A stretch of 64,000 nt of DNA from Alkalihalobacillus bogoriensis ATCC BAA-922 (GTDB taxonomy: Bacteria; Bacillota; Bacilli; Bacillales; Bacillaceae_F), in contig NZ_KK211280.1 in NCBI RefSeq assembly GCF_000621445.1, positions 1 to 64,000 of the forward strand, read 5' to 3'. Numbering within the stretch: the first letter of the stretch is position 1; each line of letters starts with the position of its first letter. This document shows positions 18,210 to 27,269 of this stretch, one piece after another. The notes beneath the pieces are model-generated. The model ran no database searches, had not been told where the DNA came from, and was given only the letters and a program-made list of their open reading frames with translations. The translations under genes and the position numbers were made by a program.

Positions 18210-18595
18210 AATTATCGGACATCTCCCTTCAATATATATAAAGCAAATTTGCAGTCATTTTTTTCTTGCATTTATCATTATACAATAATAATTCTAATTT
18301 GAATAGGGCGTTTTCTTAATAAAGTATACATTTATTATACAAGATTGTGTCCGTTTGACGGCGATTCCCCCTCACCAAAAAGGATGTATATATGTAGTAA
18401 ACTCAAGTTTATTTTTTCATATACCCTATTCTTTTTAATAATAAACCTCTTTTTTATTTTTTATTTTTTGTTCATAAATATGGAATGATTGTAACACCAT
18501 AACAACTGTATACGTTTTGTCAAACGGTCATTTTGATTCTCACTGAAAATCAAAAGTGGACATGCTTTTTACTGGAATGCAGGAGCTGAGCCATA
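18210..18595. promoter_or_regulatory. divergent control region spx / RND pump
   Basis: A 386-base A+T-rich region between divergent genes. It contains the inverted repeat TTTTGATT (18531-18538) / AATCAAAA (18548-18555) about 40 bases before the adaptor gene. The 9-mer CCGTTTGAC near 18350 recurs inverted as GTCAAACGG near 18519. Either could be an operator, but no regulator gene adjoins them. Promoter hexamers could not be assigned with confidence. Confidence 0.35.
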
Positions 18596-19813
18596 ATGAA
18601 AAAATACTGGATTATTATGTTATTATTTATTCTTATAAGCTGTAACGGGGAGGACCATCATGCCAAACAAGAAAATGAATCGTTTCTTGTTGATGTAACA
18701 ACGGTCACAAAAACAACGCTATCAGAAACACTAGACTTAAATGGACAAGCTCTTCCATCTAAACAAATTCCCATTTTTACCCAAGCGCCTCTTGAAATTA
18801 AAACTGTACATAAACAAATTGGGGAGACTGTAAAAAAAGGCGACCCTATTATTTCGCTGCAAAGCGAAGAAGCCAATTTACAATTGAATCGTGCCAGAAC
18901 GGTTGTAACCGAAATTGAAGGGGCACTAGAACAAGCCAATCGTGTAAATGCTATGGCTCAACGTTCGGTCCTTGAACTCGAAACGTTACAAAGCGACATG
19001 CAATCAACCGTAAACCGTACATATGAATTGATGGAACAAATCGCTAACAGCAATCTAGATAAATCGCTAATTCATCTTTTACAACAATCACTAGAACTAA
19101 CGATAAAACAAGCCGAGCTCACACAAGCTACAAATGTCATGATGCAATTACCAACTATAAATACAACGGAATTAGAAATTCAACTTGCAAGTGCAAGGGA
19201 GAGTGTCAAGCAAGCGGAACGTCTTGTAGAAAGTACAACAATACGTTCTCCTGTCGATGGCATCATCGGTCAACTTGATGTCGCTGTTGGACAAACCGCC
19301 ATTCCGAATACACCGCTTGCAACAGTTGTCGTTCTAGACCCTATCATCGCTACTTTTACTGCCAATCCATTTCAAGTTGTTCAAGTACAACCCGGATTAA
19401 ATGCGACGATTGCTGTCGATGGATTATCAGAGGTATTTCAAAGTCAGATTTCAACGGTATCCCCTACTGTAGACCCAAACTTGCAATCTTTTTTTATTGA
19501 AGTTCCACTTGAAAACAAAGAGGCAAGGATTAAAGGAGGCATGAAACTTGAGGGGCGTTTTGAAGTTGGATCAACAGAAGAGGCAAAAGTGATTCCTGCA
19601 GATGCAATTTTTTATGAAGAAAACATTCCTTATGTCTATCTCGTAGATAATAATAAAGCGAAAAAGCAAAAAATAGTGACCGGTACACGCTCTGAGACTT
19701 TAATAGAAGTGATTAAAGGAGTAGAGTTTAACGACAAGATTATTACAACTGGGAAAGAACAACTCTCTGATGAATCCGAAATTACAATAAGAAAGAGTGA
19801 GTCGATTCAATGA
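18596..19813 (+). CDS. RND efflux periplasmic-adaptor-type lipoprotein (HlyD family)
   Basis: A 405-residue membrane-fusion protein. The lipobox LISC places the lipidated cysteine at residue 16. A lipoyl-like half (IPIFTQAPLEI...VKKGDPI), a long coiled coil (about 95-200), the second lipoyl half (TIRSPVDGIIGQL) and a beta-barrel follow. In Gram-positives such lipoproteins sit outside the membrane and pair with an RND pump. Its stop overlaps the pump's start (ATGA at 19810-19813), indicating coupled translation. The substrate is unknown. Confidence 0.9.
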   Translation: MKKYWIIMLLFILISCNGEDHHAKQENESFLVDVTTVTKTTLSETLDLNGQALPSKQIPIFTQAPLEIKTVHKQIGETVKKGDPIISLQSEEANLQLNRARTVVTEIEGALEQANRVNAMAQRSVLELETLQSDMQSTVNRTYELMEQIANSNLDKSLIHLLQQSLELTIKQAELTQATNVMMQLPTINTTELEIQLASARESVKQAERLVESTTIRSPVDGIIGQLDVAVGQTAIPNTPLATVVVLDPIIATFTANPFQVVQVQPGLNATIAVDGLSEVFQSQISTVSPTVDPNLQSFFIEVPLENKEARIKGGMKLEGRFEVGSTEEAKVIPADAIFYEENIPYVYLVDNNKAKKQKIVTGTRSETLIEVIKGVEFNDKIITTGKEQLSDESEITIRKSESIQ

Positions 19814-22800
19814 ACATTGCAAAGCTTTCTGTCTTTCGTCCAGTCGCTATGGCCATGGTCATCGGTTTACTTGGGATATTAGGACTTGTTTCTCTTCGGG
19901 ATTTATCTATCGATTTATTTCCTGAACTCACGTTTCCTATTGTTGCTGTCACTACATCATATGAAGGAGCTGGACCAGAAGAAATTGAGAAGTTAATTAC
20001 TCAACCAATTGAAGAAATCATGTCTAGTGTACCTAATGTCGAATCGGTATCTTCTACATCTAGAACAGGTGGTTCCCTTGTTTTAGTAGCTTTTGACTGG
20101 GGAACGGATATGGATTTTGCAGCTCTTACGATGCGCGAACGGATTGACATGGTTCGAGATTCATTACCTGAAGGTGTTCAGACACCACAAGTTTTGCGGT
20201 TCGATCCGAATATGTTACCAATCCTTCAATTAGCGATTACAGCTCCTTCACAAAGTGTAATTGAGGTAAGAAAACTCGTAGAGAATGAAATCAAACCTCG
20301 CCTTGACTCTGTTGATGGTGTTGCTTCTGTTCAAGTTGAAGGAGGCGCAACTGAAGAAATTCAACTTCTTGCAGATGCAAACCGTCTCGCGATGTATGGG
20401 ATTACGTTGCAAGAATTACAACAATATATCGGTAGTGAAAATCTAACAATGCCTGGTGGTCAATTGCTAGATGGAAATGAACAAATTCCGATTCGGATTT
20501 CAGGTGAATTCAGTTCCATTTACGACCTACAAACATTACCTATTCCAACTTTAACTGGGTTTATTACACTTTCTGATTTAGTCGAAATAAAAGAAACCAT
20601 TACACCTTCCCTTCAAGAAAGTTATTTAAATGGCGAGCCTAGTATTGGTATCTCGATTTTAAAAGCGTCAGGAACAAACACAGTAGCGGTGGTAAACGGG
20701 ATTCACGATGAACTCCTATTATTAGAAGAACAACTACCGGCTGGCATCGAAGTTGTGCCCATATTTGACCAAAGCCGATTTATTATTCAATCCATTAAAG
20801 CTGTTGCTTGGAATATCGTCGTAGGTAGTCTTCTAGCTTCATTTGTCCTTTATACGTTTTTGCGTAATCTTCGGAGTACGCTCATTATTGCATTTTCCAT
20901 ACCGATTTCTATCATAACAACATTCCTATTTATGTATGGAAGTGGACAAACTTTAAATGTACTAACGTTAGGGGGATTAGCTCTCGGGGTCGGGATGATG
21001 GTCGACAACGCCATTGTCATATTGGAAAATATTTATCGACTCCACCATCAAGGAGTTTCTATTAAAGAAGCCGCTATTAAAGGGACAAATGAAATTGGAG
21101 GGGCGATTATTGTCTCTACCTTAACAACGATTGTTGTTTTTTTACCTATCGTGTTTGTTGACGGATTGGCGGCTCAACTGTTCAAACCGCTTGCGTTAAC
21201 AGTAGCATTCTCATTGTTTGCTTCTTTGTTCACTGCATTAATTATTGTTCCTTTACTTACAGCAACCTTTTTAAAGAAAAATTCGGAGACTTCTTCTTTT
21301 CAACATGGTTTTGAAAGATTGCTTGCCCTTTATAAAGCACTTTTACATCATGCGCTAACAAAACCAAAACGTGTTATCATCACAACCATTAGCTTATTCG
21401 TCTTATCTCTAGTCGGAATTCCTTTTACTGGAACTGAATTTCTACCTGCACAAGACCAAGGAATGGTTACCATTGATGTACGACTTCCAGCCGGTAAAAC
21501 AATTGAAGCGACAACATCGACCGTTCATGAAATCGATGAAAAAATTAAAAGTATTCCAGAAGTCCAATCTGCATATGTAACGGTAGGAGGGACAGATAAT
21601 TTTACAATATCTGCTGGAACTCAAACGAACCGTGCAACTTATACATTATTGTTACATGAGCGAAAAAATCGGAATCGAACAGATGTAGAAATTGCCGAAG
21701 ATATTCGAAATAAAATAAAGCATATTCCCGGAGCTGACATTTCGGTCTCAGGAAGTGACAGTGGTTTTACCGGAGAGCCTATCTCGATTACTTTACATGG
21801 ACGAGATATTGAGACATTACACTATTTTTCAAAAGAAATCATTGAACTGATTAAAGGCGTGGATGGAGTTAGAGAACCTTCCTCTAATATGGCAAGCGGA
21901 AATCCTGAAATAAGCGTGGAAATTAACCGTAAAAAGGCTTCTCAATATGGAATTGGCAGTATGCAAATGGCGTCTACCATTAACACCGCAACACGAGGAC
22001 TTGTCGCTACAAAATTAGCACGTCAAGGAGATGAAACTAATGTTCGATTGCTTTTAGACGATTCGACGGAAAAAACAGTAAACGCTCTTAGTCAACTATT
22101 ACTTGATACACCTTCAGGGGAACGGATACCAATTTCAGCGGTTGCCACGTTAACGAGAGATGTTGGCCCAACAACCATTCGAAGATCAGACCGATTACGA
22201 GAAGTTACCATTCATGCTTCCATTATTAATCGGGACCTTGGTAGCATTGTCACCGATATTAAAAATAGACTTGATGATGAATTGGTACCGATTCTTCCTG
22301 CTGGCTACTCCATTACGTATGGTGGACAAGACGAACAAATGCAAGATGCCTTTTTAAAATTAGGAGGGGCTATTGCTCTTGCGATTATCCTTGTGTATAT
22401 GGTTCTTGCCGGACGCTTCGAATCTTTCTTTTATCCGCTTCTCATCATGTTTTCTGTTCCCATTACGTTAATTGGGATCGTATTTGGTTTATTAGTTACG
22501 TTTCAACCGATAGGGGTTGGCTCACTTATAGGGATTTTAATTTTAACAGGAATTGTCGTCAATAACGCCATTGTGTTAATCGACTATATTAATACACTAA
22601 AAGCAAGGGGATTGACTAGCTTTGAGGCGATTATTGAGGCGGGGCCAACGAGATTACGACCTATATTAATGACCGCGTTAACGACTATTTTGGGGTTAAT
22701 TCCATTAACACTTGGGTTTGGCGAAGGTACTGAAATCCAACAACCGATGGCCATCGTCATTGTGTTTGGATTAGCCGTCTCAACACTCATTACTTTGTTT

Positions 22801-22875
22801 TTTATTCCTACGTTGTATTATTTGTTCGATAAAAGAAAAGAGGAAAAAGAAAAGAAGAAAAACATGGTTATGTAA
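19810..22875 (+). CDS. RND-family efflux transporter (AcrB/SwrC-like)
   Basis: A 1021-residue proton-driven pump with the RND layout: TM1, a large external loop, TM2-TM7 (from about 330), a second loop and TM8-TM12. Visible signatures are FPELTFPIV near the N-terminus, LGVGMMVDNAIVILEN in TM4 with its proton-relay aspartate, and GIVVNNAIVLIDYI near the C-terminus. The closest B. subtilis relative in type is SwrC (YerP), which protects against surfactin. The start overlaps the adaptor gene by four bases. There is no outer-membrane channel gene, as expected. Confidence 0.94.
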   Translation: MNIAKLSVFRPVAMAMVIGLLGILGLVSLRDLSIDLFPELTFPIVAVTTSYEGAGPEEIEKLITQPIEEIMSSVPNVESVSSTSRTGGSLVLVAFDWGTDMDFAALTMRERIDMVRDSLPEGVQTPQVLRFDPNMLPILQLAITAPSQSVIEVRKLVENEIKPRLDSVDGVASVQVEGGATEEIQLLADANRLAMYGITLQELQQYIGSENLTMPGGQLLDGNEQIPIRISGEFSSIYDLQTLPIPTLTGFITLSDLVEIKETITPSLQESYLNGEPSIGISILKASGTNTVAVVNGIHDELLLLEEQLPAGIEVVPIFDQSRFIIQSIKAVAWNIVVGSLLASFVLYTFLRNLRSTLIIAFSIPISIITTFLFMYGSGQTLNVLTLGGLALGVGMMVDNAIVILENIYRLHHQGVSIKEAAIKGTNEIGGAIIVSTLTTIVVFLPIVFVDGLAAQLFKPLALTVAFSLFASLFTALIIVPLLTATFLKKNSETSSFQHGFERLLALYKALLHHALTKPKRVIITTISLFVLSLVGIPFTGTEFLPAQDQGMVTIDVRLPAGKTIEATTSTVHEIDEKIKSIPEVQSAYVTVGGTDNFTISAGTQTNRATYTLLLHERKNRNRTDVEIAEDIRNKIKHIPGADISVSGSDSGFTGEPISITLHGRDIETLHYFSKEIIELIKGVDGVREPSSNMASGNPEISVEINRKKASQYGIGSMQMASTINTATRGLVATKLARQGDETNVRLLLDDSTEKTVNALSQLLLDTPSGERIPISAVATLTRDVGPTTIRRSDRLREVTIHASIINRDLGSIVTDIKNRLDDELVPILPAGYSITYGGQDEQMQDAFLKLGGAIALAIILVYMVLAGRFESFFYPLLIMFSVPITLIGIVFGLLVTFQPIGVGSLIGILILTGIVVNNAIVLIDYINTLKARGLTSFEAIIEAGPTRLRPILMTALTTILGLIPLTLGFGEGTEIQQPMAIVIVFGLAVSTLITLFFIPTLYYLFDKRKEEKEKKKNMVM

Positions 22876-23005
22876 AAAGTGAAGAGGCTACAACAAATAA
22901 AATTTACAGATTAACTTCTACGGGCACATCTTCGCTAGCAAAGGTTTGTGCACGTGTCCCAGTTATCCACTTTTATTTTGTCTAGCGCCTCTTCTTCATT
23001 CCTCT
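22876..23005. repeat. imperfect inverted-repeat segment after the RND operon
   Basis: The left edge (GAAGAGGC...ACAAATAAAA, from about 22882) and the right edge (TTTTATTTTGT...GCCTCTTC, to about 22996) are imperfect inverted copies. Inside is a second imperfect pair, GGGCACATC / CACGTGTCCC. It begins immediately after a stop codon, like several repeat A copies, but has no sequence similarity to A or B that I can see. Only one copy is present in the window. Confidence 0.45.
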
Positions 23006-23008
23006 TTC

Positions 23009-23134
23009 TTATGCAATTGTTTTTTGAGCGGCAGGGCCTGTCGTTGGCTTTCTTTGCAATGGCTTAAGGTTTTTTTTCAGAAATCCTTTTAAAATATCAC
23101 GCTTTTTCTTTTTTAGCTTTTGCTTCCTTTTCAT
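23009..23134 (-). CDS. lysine-rich small protein, 41 residues
   Basis: The frame runs from ATG (23134), with GGTGGTGAAGG just before it, to TAA. The product is strongly basic, with KRKQKLKKKKR at the N-terminus and a proline-containing tail. It starts 23 bases after the yjbC stop on the same strand, so it is probably cotranscribed with it. No family is recognised. RNA or ribosome binding would fit the charge, but that is speculation. Confidence 0.5.
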   Translation of the reverse strand: MKRKQKLKKKKRDILKGFLKKNLKPLQRKPTTGPAAQKTIA

Positions 23135-23157
23135 AACCTTCACCACCCTCGCATAAA

Positions 23158-23724
23158 CTATGACAATTGGTTTTCCTCTTTCGTTTCATCGTATGTGAGT
23201 ACATCATTCACACTTTCATACGATTGACCGTATAGCTCTTTGTCTTTATACGTATGAATCGTTTCATACGTCTTCTTCATTTTATCAAAAATATTCTCTT
23301 CTGACTCATCAATTGGTGACCAGTATAAAATTTCCAATTTATTAACTTCATTTGTTGCTAATGACTTTCGACTATAGCCAATGGAAGTGGCATGCTTAAA
23401 CCCTTCTCTTTCATAAAATCGAAAACGCTTCTGAGTATCTGAATCTTCATAATCAAGTGGCTCTACTTCAAGAATGATTGGTTTTCCTTTTGCTTTTAAC
23501 TTTTCAAGCAATTTCTTTCCTAACCCTTGCCCTCTCGCTTCTTTTGACACAAATAAATAATCTACAAAAACAAAGTCTTCCATCTCAACATACATCATCA
23601 CATGATGCTTTCCTTCGTCTTTAAAGTAAATATCTGACTTTTCTTCAAGTAAAAGCTCAATATGTTCCTTTGATTTCATCTCTTCAATCGGAAAATATTG
23701 ACTTAATTTTTTATACCAATTCAC
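23158..23724 (-). CDS. yjbC: GNAT-family acetyltransferase YjbC
   Basis: A 188-residue GNAT protein with the acetyl-CoA loop ARGQGLGKKLL (about 80-90) and the later FYEREGFKHA strand. Its conserved beginning (NWYKKLSQYFP) and the NEVNKLEILYWSP block match Bacillus YjbC. The start is GTG at 23724, eight bases after GGAGG; upstream in-frame ATGs lack such a site. In B. subtilis yjbC precedes and is cotranscribed with spx; here the RND operon lies between them. The acetyl acceptor is unknown. Confidence 0.9.
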   Translation of the reverse strand: MNWYKKLSQYFPIEEMKSKEHIELLLEEKSDIYFKDEGKHHVMMYVEMEDFVFVDYLFVSKEARGQGLGKKLLEKLKAKGKPIILEVEPLDYEDSDTQKRFRFYEREGFKHATSIGYSRKSLATNEVNKLEILYWSPIDESEENIFDKMKKTYETIHTYKDKELYGQSYESVNDVLTYDETKEENQLS

Positions 23725-23994
23725 GTGAATGACCTCCATTTTCTTTATACTTATTAGTATATGCTCAATTAAAAAATACATAAACTTGGATATTTTACGA
23801 TTTTCCTTAATATCCTATAAGTGATACTGTCTATTCACGATAAGGTCGTGCTTCTATATAAATGCCAATTGATCCCCCTTTTTCCTTCTCTTTTTATATT
23901 TGAGGGAAGCCCTTTCATTTTTAGCGCTTTTCCGTTAGAATAAAAAAAGATATATATGTCTTTCTTTACAACATATGTGCTAGGAGGTATTGTT

Positions 23995-24177
23995 GTGACA
24001 AGCTTTATTATTGATTTTCTATTACTAGCAGTGGTTATCATTGGAATTACCGCCTTAAATGGAATCATAACAAATGTATTTGGAATGAAAATATTCGGAC
24101 GAGGGCAAGTTAATAAATTCACTTCAAAAACGTCCCATATCCAATCAGGTTGGAAACAAGTTGGTGGGAAGAAATAA
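23995..24177 (+). CDS. small membrane protein, 60 residues
   Basis: GTG at 23995 follows AGGAGG at seven bases, which decides the start; the upstream ATG at 23956 has no ribosome binding site. One long hydrophobic segment (about residues 3-33) precedes a basic, glycine-rich tail. I do not recognise the family. It ends at a strong terminator and stands alone between yjbC and the glycoside hydrolase-like gene. Confidence 0.55.
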   Translation: MTSFIIDFLLLAVVIIGITALNGIITNVFGMKIFGRGQVNKFTSKTSHIQSGWKQVGGKK

Positions 24178-24190
24178 CGATGAGGAATAC

Positions 24191-24233
24191 AAAAGGGCAC
24201 GGAAAAGTTTTTTTCTTTTCCATGCCCTTTTTC
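24191..24233. terminator. bidirectional terminator
   Basis: The stem AAAAGGGCA-CGGAAAAG / CTTTTCC-A-TGCCCTTTT, with T runs on both strands, lies between the small membrane protein gene and the convergent glycoside hydrolase-like gene. Confidence 0.82.
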
Positions 24234-24258
24234 CAATTATTTAAACGCCAATACTCTA

Positions 24259-25482
24259 TCAATCGCTACCCGGAGTATAATTCACTCCTTTTGTATATTT
24301 GTTTCCTGCATTCCACAGTAAAAATTCTTCAATGCCATTATCATGTAAGGCTCGAATTTGCGCTTCGACTTCCTCTTTTCCATACCTTATATAATTGCCT
24401 TCGCCTAAATAGCTTGCAGTAAAATCTTGTAGCCAAGGTCGGGATATTGGAGGATTTTCCAACTTACCTAACACTTCATTCTCTACTTTTGCATACTCAT
24501 TTACGAGTTCATATGGATGTAAGTCAGGTTTATTAATCCCAAAATAAGATGTCCAATGGCTTGGATAAATCATCGAGGAAATGACATCTACATTTTCGGA
24601 AATCTTCGTGAAATTTTGTCCAATACCAGGTGCTTCTTTTATTGTCGCAGCATAACCAAATATATCAACGGACACATCAACGTCATACGGCTCAAGTCGT
24701 TGTTTAGCATAAGCGACAAAATCAGTTACAGCAGTCACTCTTTTTTGAACATTATCCTCGTCTATTTCTTCATACTCTCCCATTCCATATTGCAAGTCCG
24801 CGTCTCTTCGTTCAAACCCTTCAGGGAAACGAACATAGTCAAATTGAATTTCTTGAAATCCCAGTTGTGCCGCTTTTTCAGCAATATTAATATTATAGTC
24901 CCATACCTCTTTTAAAAATGGATTAACAAAAGCTTCATTCCGACTATTTTTCCACACCTCTCCATCACTCGTTTGAAAAGAGAGCTCCGGTTTTGCTTCA
25001 GCTAATACCGAATCTTTAAACACAACAATTCGTGCAATCGGATAAATTTCTTTTTCTTCTAAGATGCTCATCATCTCTGATATATCTTGTATAAAATTTT
25101 GAGAAATGCCATAATACGGAGAAGTTTCATCTGGTTTATACGTTAAATATCCATGATCTTCTTTAATATCAATCACCATGGCATTTAATTCTGTCGTTTC
25201 CACGAATTCAACTAAGCTTAAAAAGCGCTCTCCCCCGGCACTATTTCCCGTTACATAAATCCCCCTAACAGCGTCTGGATAGGAAAATGAATAGTCTGAA
25301 TTCACTTCAGTTGAAAAACGTGCAATTTCTTCAGGTAATACTAAGACTTTCCCCCCCTGTTCTTTTTTGCTGTGGAATAAAATCGAATTAGTTTCTTCCT
25401 TTTTTGCATAACCCGTTGATGTTCCAAATAAAGCAATGATAAGAACGAGAAATAAAACAAGCTTTTTCATATTTGTAGCCAT
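24259..25482 (-). CDS. putative glycoside hydrolase, DUF4015 (COG1306) family, secreted
   Basis: A 407-residue protein with an N-terminal signal or anchor (LVLFLVLIIALFG, before GYAKKEE). A TIM-barrel-like domain follows, starting at VRGIYVTGNSAGG, with VIDIKEDHG, IQFDYVRFPEG and VSVDIFGYAA strands typical of DUF4015. The acidic residues on strand ends suit a glycoside hydrolase, but activity in this family is largely predicted. The start at 25482 uses AAGGGG six bases upstream. It is preceded by a small excisionase-like gene on the same strand, only 25 bases away. Confidence 0.82.
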   Translation of the reverse strand: MATNMKKLVLFLVLIIALFGTSTGYAKKEETNSILFHSKKEQGGKVLVLPEEIARFSTEVNSDYSFSYPDAVRGIYVTGNSAGGERFLSLVEFVETTELNAMVIDIKEDHGYLTYKPDETSPYYGISQNFIQDISEMMSILEEKEIYPIARIVVFKDSVLAEAKPELSFQTSDGEVWKNSRNEAFVNPFLKEVWDYNINIAEKAAQLGFQEIQFDYVRFPEGFERRDADLQYGMGEYEEIDEDNVQKRVTAVTDFVAYAKQRLEPYDVDVSVDIFGYAATIKEAPGIGQNFTKISENVDVISSMIYPSHWTSYFGINKPDLHPYELVNEYAKVENEVLGKLENPPISRPWLQDFTASYLGEGNYIRYGKEEVEAQIRALHDNGIEEFLLWNAGNKYTKGVNYTPGSD

Positions 25483-25507
25483 CTTCCTCCCCTTTATTTT
25501 GTAAAGA

Positions 25508-25738
25508 CTAATCTTCATCTTTAACATCAATATCTTCTGGAATGTCCTCTTGCTGTTCTTCTACCCATTGTGCTACTTTCTTTTCAATTTGCTCTTTATG
25601 CCAATTAAATTGTTCTTTATTTACTAAATATGTACGCCCGTCATATACGGCTTTAATATTACCAATTGTAACCTGTTCTTTTATATAACTTACAGATACG
25701 TTTAAGTATTCCGCTAGTTCTTCTAACGTGATATACAT
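25508..25738 (-). CDS. small helix-turn-helix (excisionase-type) protein
   Basis: A 76-residue protein whose first ~45 residues (YITLEELAEYLNVS, then an aromatic YDGRTYLVNKEQF) fit the winged-helix excisionase/MerR-like DNA-binding fold. The C-terminal half is a charged helix and an acidic tail. AGGAGGG is eight bases before the ATG. It reads into the glycoside hydrolase-like gene and may share its mRNA. No integrase or phage gene is nearby, so a chromosomal regulator is more likely than a true excisionase. Confidence 0.7.
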   Translation of the reverse strand: MYITLEELAEYLNVSVSYIKEQVTIGNIKAVYDGRTYLVNKEQFNWHKEQIEKKVAQWVEEQQEDIPEDIDVKDED

Positions 25739-25780
25739 CGTCTAATCCCTCCTAGTACAAAGTATACCATGATTATTCTC

Positions 25781-25808
25781 CAAAAAAATAAAACACCAGA
25801 GCGGTGTT
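25781..25808 (-). terminator. terminator of the hemolysin III-family gene
   Basis: On the minus strand, AACACC / GGTGTT with a five-base loop is followed by TTTATTTTTTT. Confidence 0.7.
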
Positions 25809-26447
25809 CTATTTTAAAAGCTGAAGGACAGAAAAGAAATGAGCAACGGTCCCAGCTATCACAAATAAATGCCAAACCATATGATGATATTTAAAGCCTC
25901 TCCACATATAAAAAACAGACCCGATGGAATAAAGCACACCACCTATGACTAAAAAAACAATCCCTGTTCTTGTTACATTTTCTATAATTGGATTCCAAAC
26001 AAATATCACACCCCACCCCATCACTAAATATAATAGTGTGGAGAGATATAAATATTTTTTTACAAAGAAAGATTTAAAAACCGTTCCGCCAATGGCTAAA
26101 CCCCACATTATCCCAAAAAGCGTCCAGCCTACCCAACCAGTTACAGCAATAAATAAAAAAGGCGTGTATGTTCCAGCAATAAAGAAATAAATGGAGGAGT
26201 GGTCTAAAATTTCAAAAACGTCTTTTGCCTTCCCTTGTGGTAGCGCATGAACAAAAGTGGAAGAAAAATACAAAATGACCATCGTAACTCCAAATAATGT
26301 AAAGCTAACGACATGCCACGCAGTTCCATAAAGAGAGGAAAATACAATTAATAAAACGAGAGCAGCAATGCTTAACAATGCACCAATTCCATGAGTAATT
26401 GAATTTGCAATTTCTTCTCCTTTTGAAAAAATATGTGTTGTTGCCAA
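25809..26447 (-). CDS. hemolysin III / TrhA (PAQR-like) membrane protein, YplQ-like
   Basis: A 212-residue protein with seven hydrophobic segments and the family features: EEIANSITHGIGA at the N-terminus, FVHALP with LDHSSIYFFIAGTYTPF in the middle, and YHHMVWHLFVIAGTVAHFF at the end. The histidines and aspartate resemble the metal site of adiponectin-receptor relatives. TTG at 26447 has AAAGGATGG five bases upstream and matches relatives' length; an ATG at 26456 is also possible. Despite the name, a haemolytic role is not implied; membrane lipid homeostasis is proposed for relatives. Confidence 0.85.
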   Translation of the reverse strand: MATTHIFSKGEEIANSITHGIGALLSIAALVLLIVFSSLYGTAWHVVSFTLFGVTMVILYFSSTFVHALPQGKAKDVFEILDHSSIYFFIAGTYTPFLFIAVTGWVGWTLFGIMWGLAIGGTVFKSFFVKKYLYLSTLLYLVMGWGVIFVWNPIIENVTRTGIVFLVIGGVLYSIGSVFYMWRGFKYHHMVWHLFVIAGTVAHFFSVLQLLK

Positions 26448-26562
26448 TGCTACCATCCTTTCATGACCAAACATTTCATGGCAATTATACCAAATTACTC
26501 GCCAATTAAAAACTAATGAGCGCTACACAAAAAATATTGAGAAATAACCTTGCATATCCCAT

Positions 26563-26591
26563 TGCATCTCTGATTATAAATCTTTATAATA
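26563..26591 (+). promoter_or_regulatory. predicted sigma-A promoter of the HD hydrolase gene
   Basis: -35 TTGCAT (26563-26568), exactly 17 bases, -10 TATAAT (26586-26591), 46 bases before the start codon. Confidence 0.65.
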
Positions 26592-26636
26592 GAAAAAATA
26601 CCTAAAAAGCCAACTCTACAAAAGGAGGAATGAACG

Positions 26637-27179
26637 ATGATTAGAACGGTCACATTAACTGAACTTTTTGAACATCCAATTACAAAAAAATACGTAAAAC
26701 GGTCTGGTTTGGCTCATGCCATTGCTACTGCTCACCATGCCTTTAAGCTTTCAGAACAGTATAATGTAAATCCAGACCTTGCAACAAAAGCTGCATTCCT
26801 TCATGATATCGGTCATTACACATGGTATAAAAGAAATGGCGATTGGGATTTTCAATCGTATCGAGAAAATGATATCCATGCGATAAAAGGAGCTGAGCGT
26901 GCACATAAACTCCTCATCCGACTTGGAGAAGAGCCTTCTTCTGCAAAACAAATCGCGTTAGCCATCCTTCTTCATACCGATTCCTATTTGCCTGAAGGAA
27001 ACCTTAAATTAGACCCTTTACAGAAAGTCGTTGCATTAGCTGATGCAGCAGATGAAGAACCAAACGGGAACCACCATTACCGGGATATTTCGTTTGACCT
27101 CGCTAGAAAAAAGCTTCAACTTCTTGACAAATTAGTCGACGAAGCACTGAAAAAAAATCAATTACAACGAACGGTTTAG
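26637..27179 (+). CDS. HD-domain phosphohydrolase-like protein
   Basis: A 180-residue cytoplasmic protein with the HD-superfamily metal ligands: an early histidine in ATAHHAFKLSE, the HDIGH motif near residue 58, a histidine in ILLHTDSYLP and an aspartate in LADAADEE. Such proteins hydrolyse phosphate esters, often of nucleotides; the substrate is unknown. The start follows AAAGGAGG. It is a single-gene unit with its own promoter and terminator. Confidence 0.85.
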   Translation: MIRTVTLTELFEHPITKKYVKRSGLAHAIATAHHAFKLSEQYNVNPDLATKAAFLHDIGHYTWYKRNGDWDFQSYRENDIHAIKGAERAHKLLIRLGEEPSSAKQIALAILLHTDSYLPEGNLKLDPLQKVVALADAADEEPNGNHHYRDISFDLARKKLQLLDKLVDEALKKNQLQRTV

Positions 27180-27220
27180 AAAGGAGTGCCTGATTCCTTT
27201 CTGTTTTCTTTTGTTTTTTT
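27178..27220 (+). terminator. terminator of the HD hydrolase gene
   Basis: The stem AGAAAGGA / TCCTTTCT, beginning within the stop codon, is followed by a T-rich tract. Confidence 0.75.
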
Positions 27221-27221
27221 A

Positions 27222-27250
27222 TTGACTGTTATTGGAACACATGCTACATT
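27222..27250 (+). promoter_or_regulatory. promoter of the riboswitch-controlled antiporter gene
   Basis: -35 TTGACT (27222-27227), 17 bases, -10 TACATT (27245-27250). The predicted start, near 27257, leaves about 13 bases before the aptamer. Confidence 0.65.
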
Positions 27251-27269
27251 ATAGAAAAGCGAATAACCC

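Noticed and set aside
23835-24236. Minus-strand open frame opposite the 60-residue membrane protein
   Set aside because: It has no ribosome binding site, crosses a strong bidirectional terminator, and has an implausible composition.
25508-25738. Prophage or integrative element marked by an excisionase-like gene
   Set aside because: No integrase, attachment-site repeat or phage gene is nearby; the small DNA-binding protein is more likely chromosomal.
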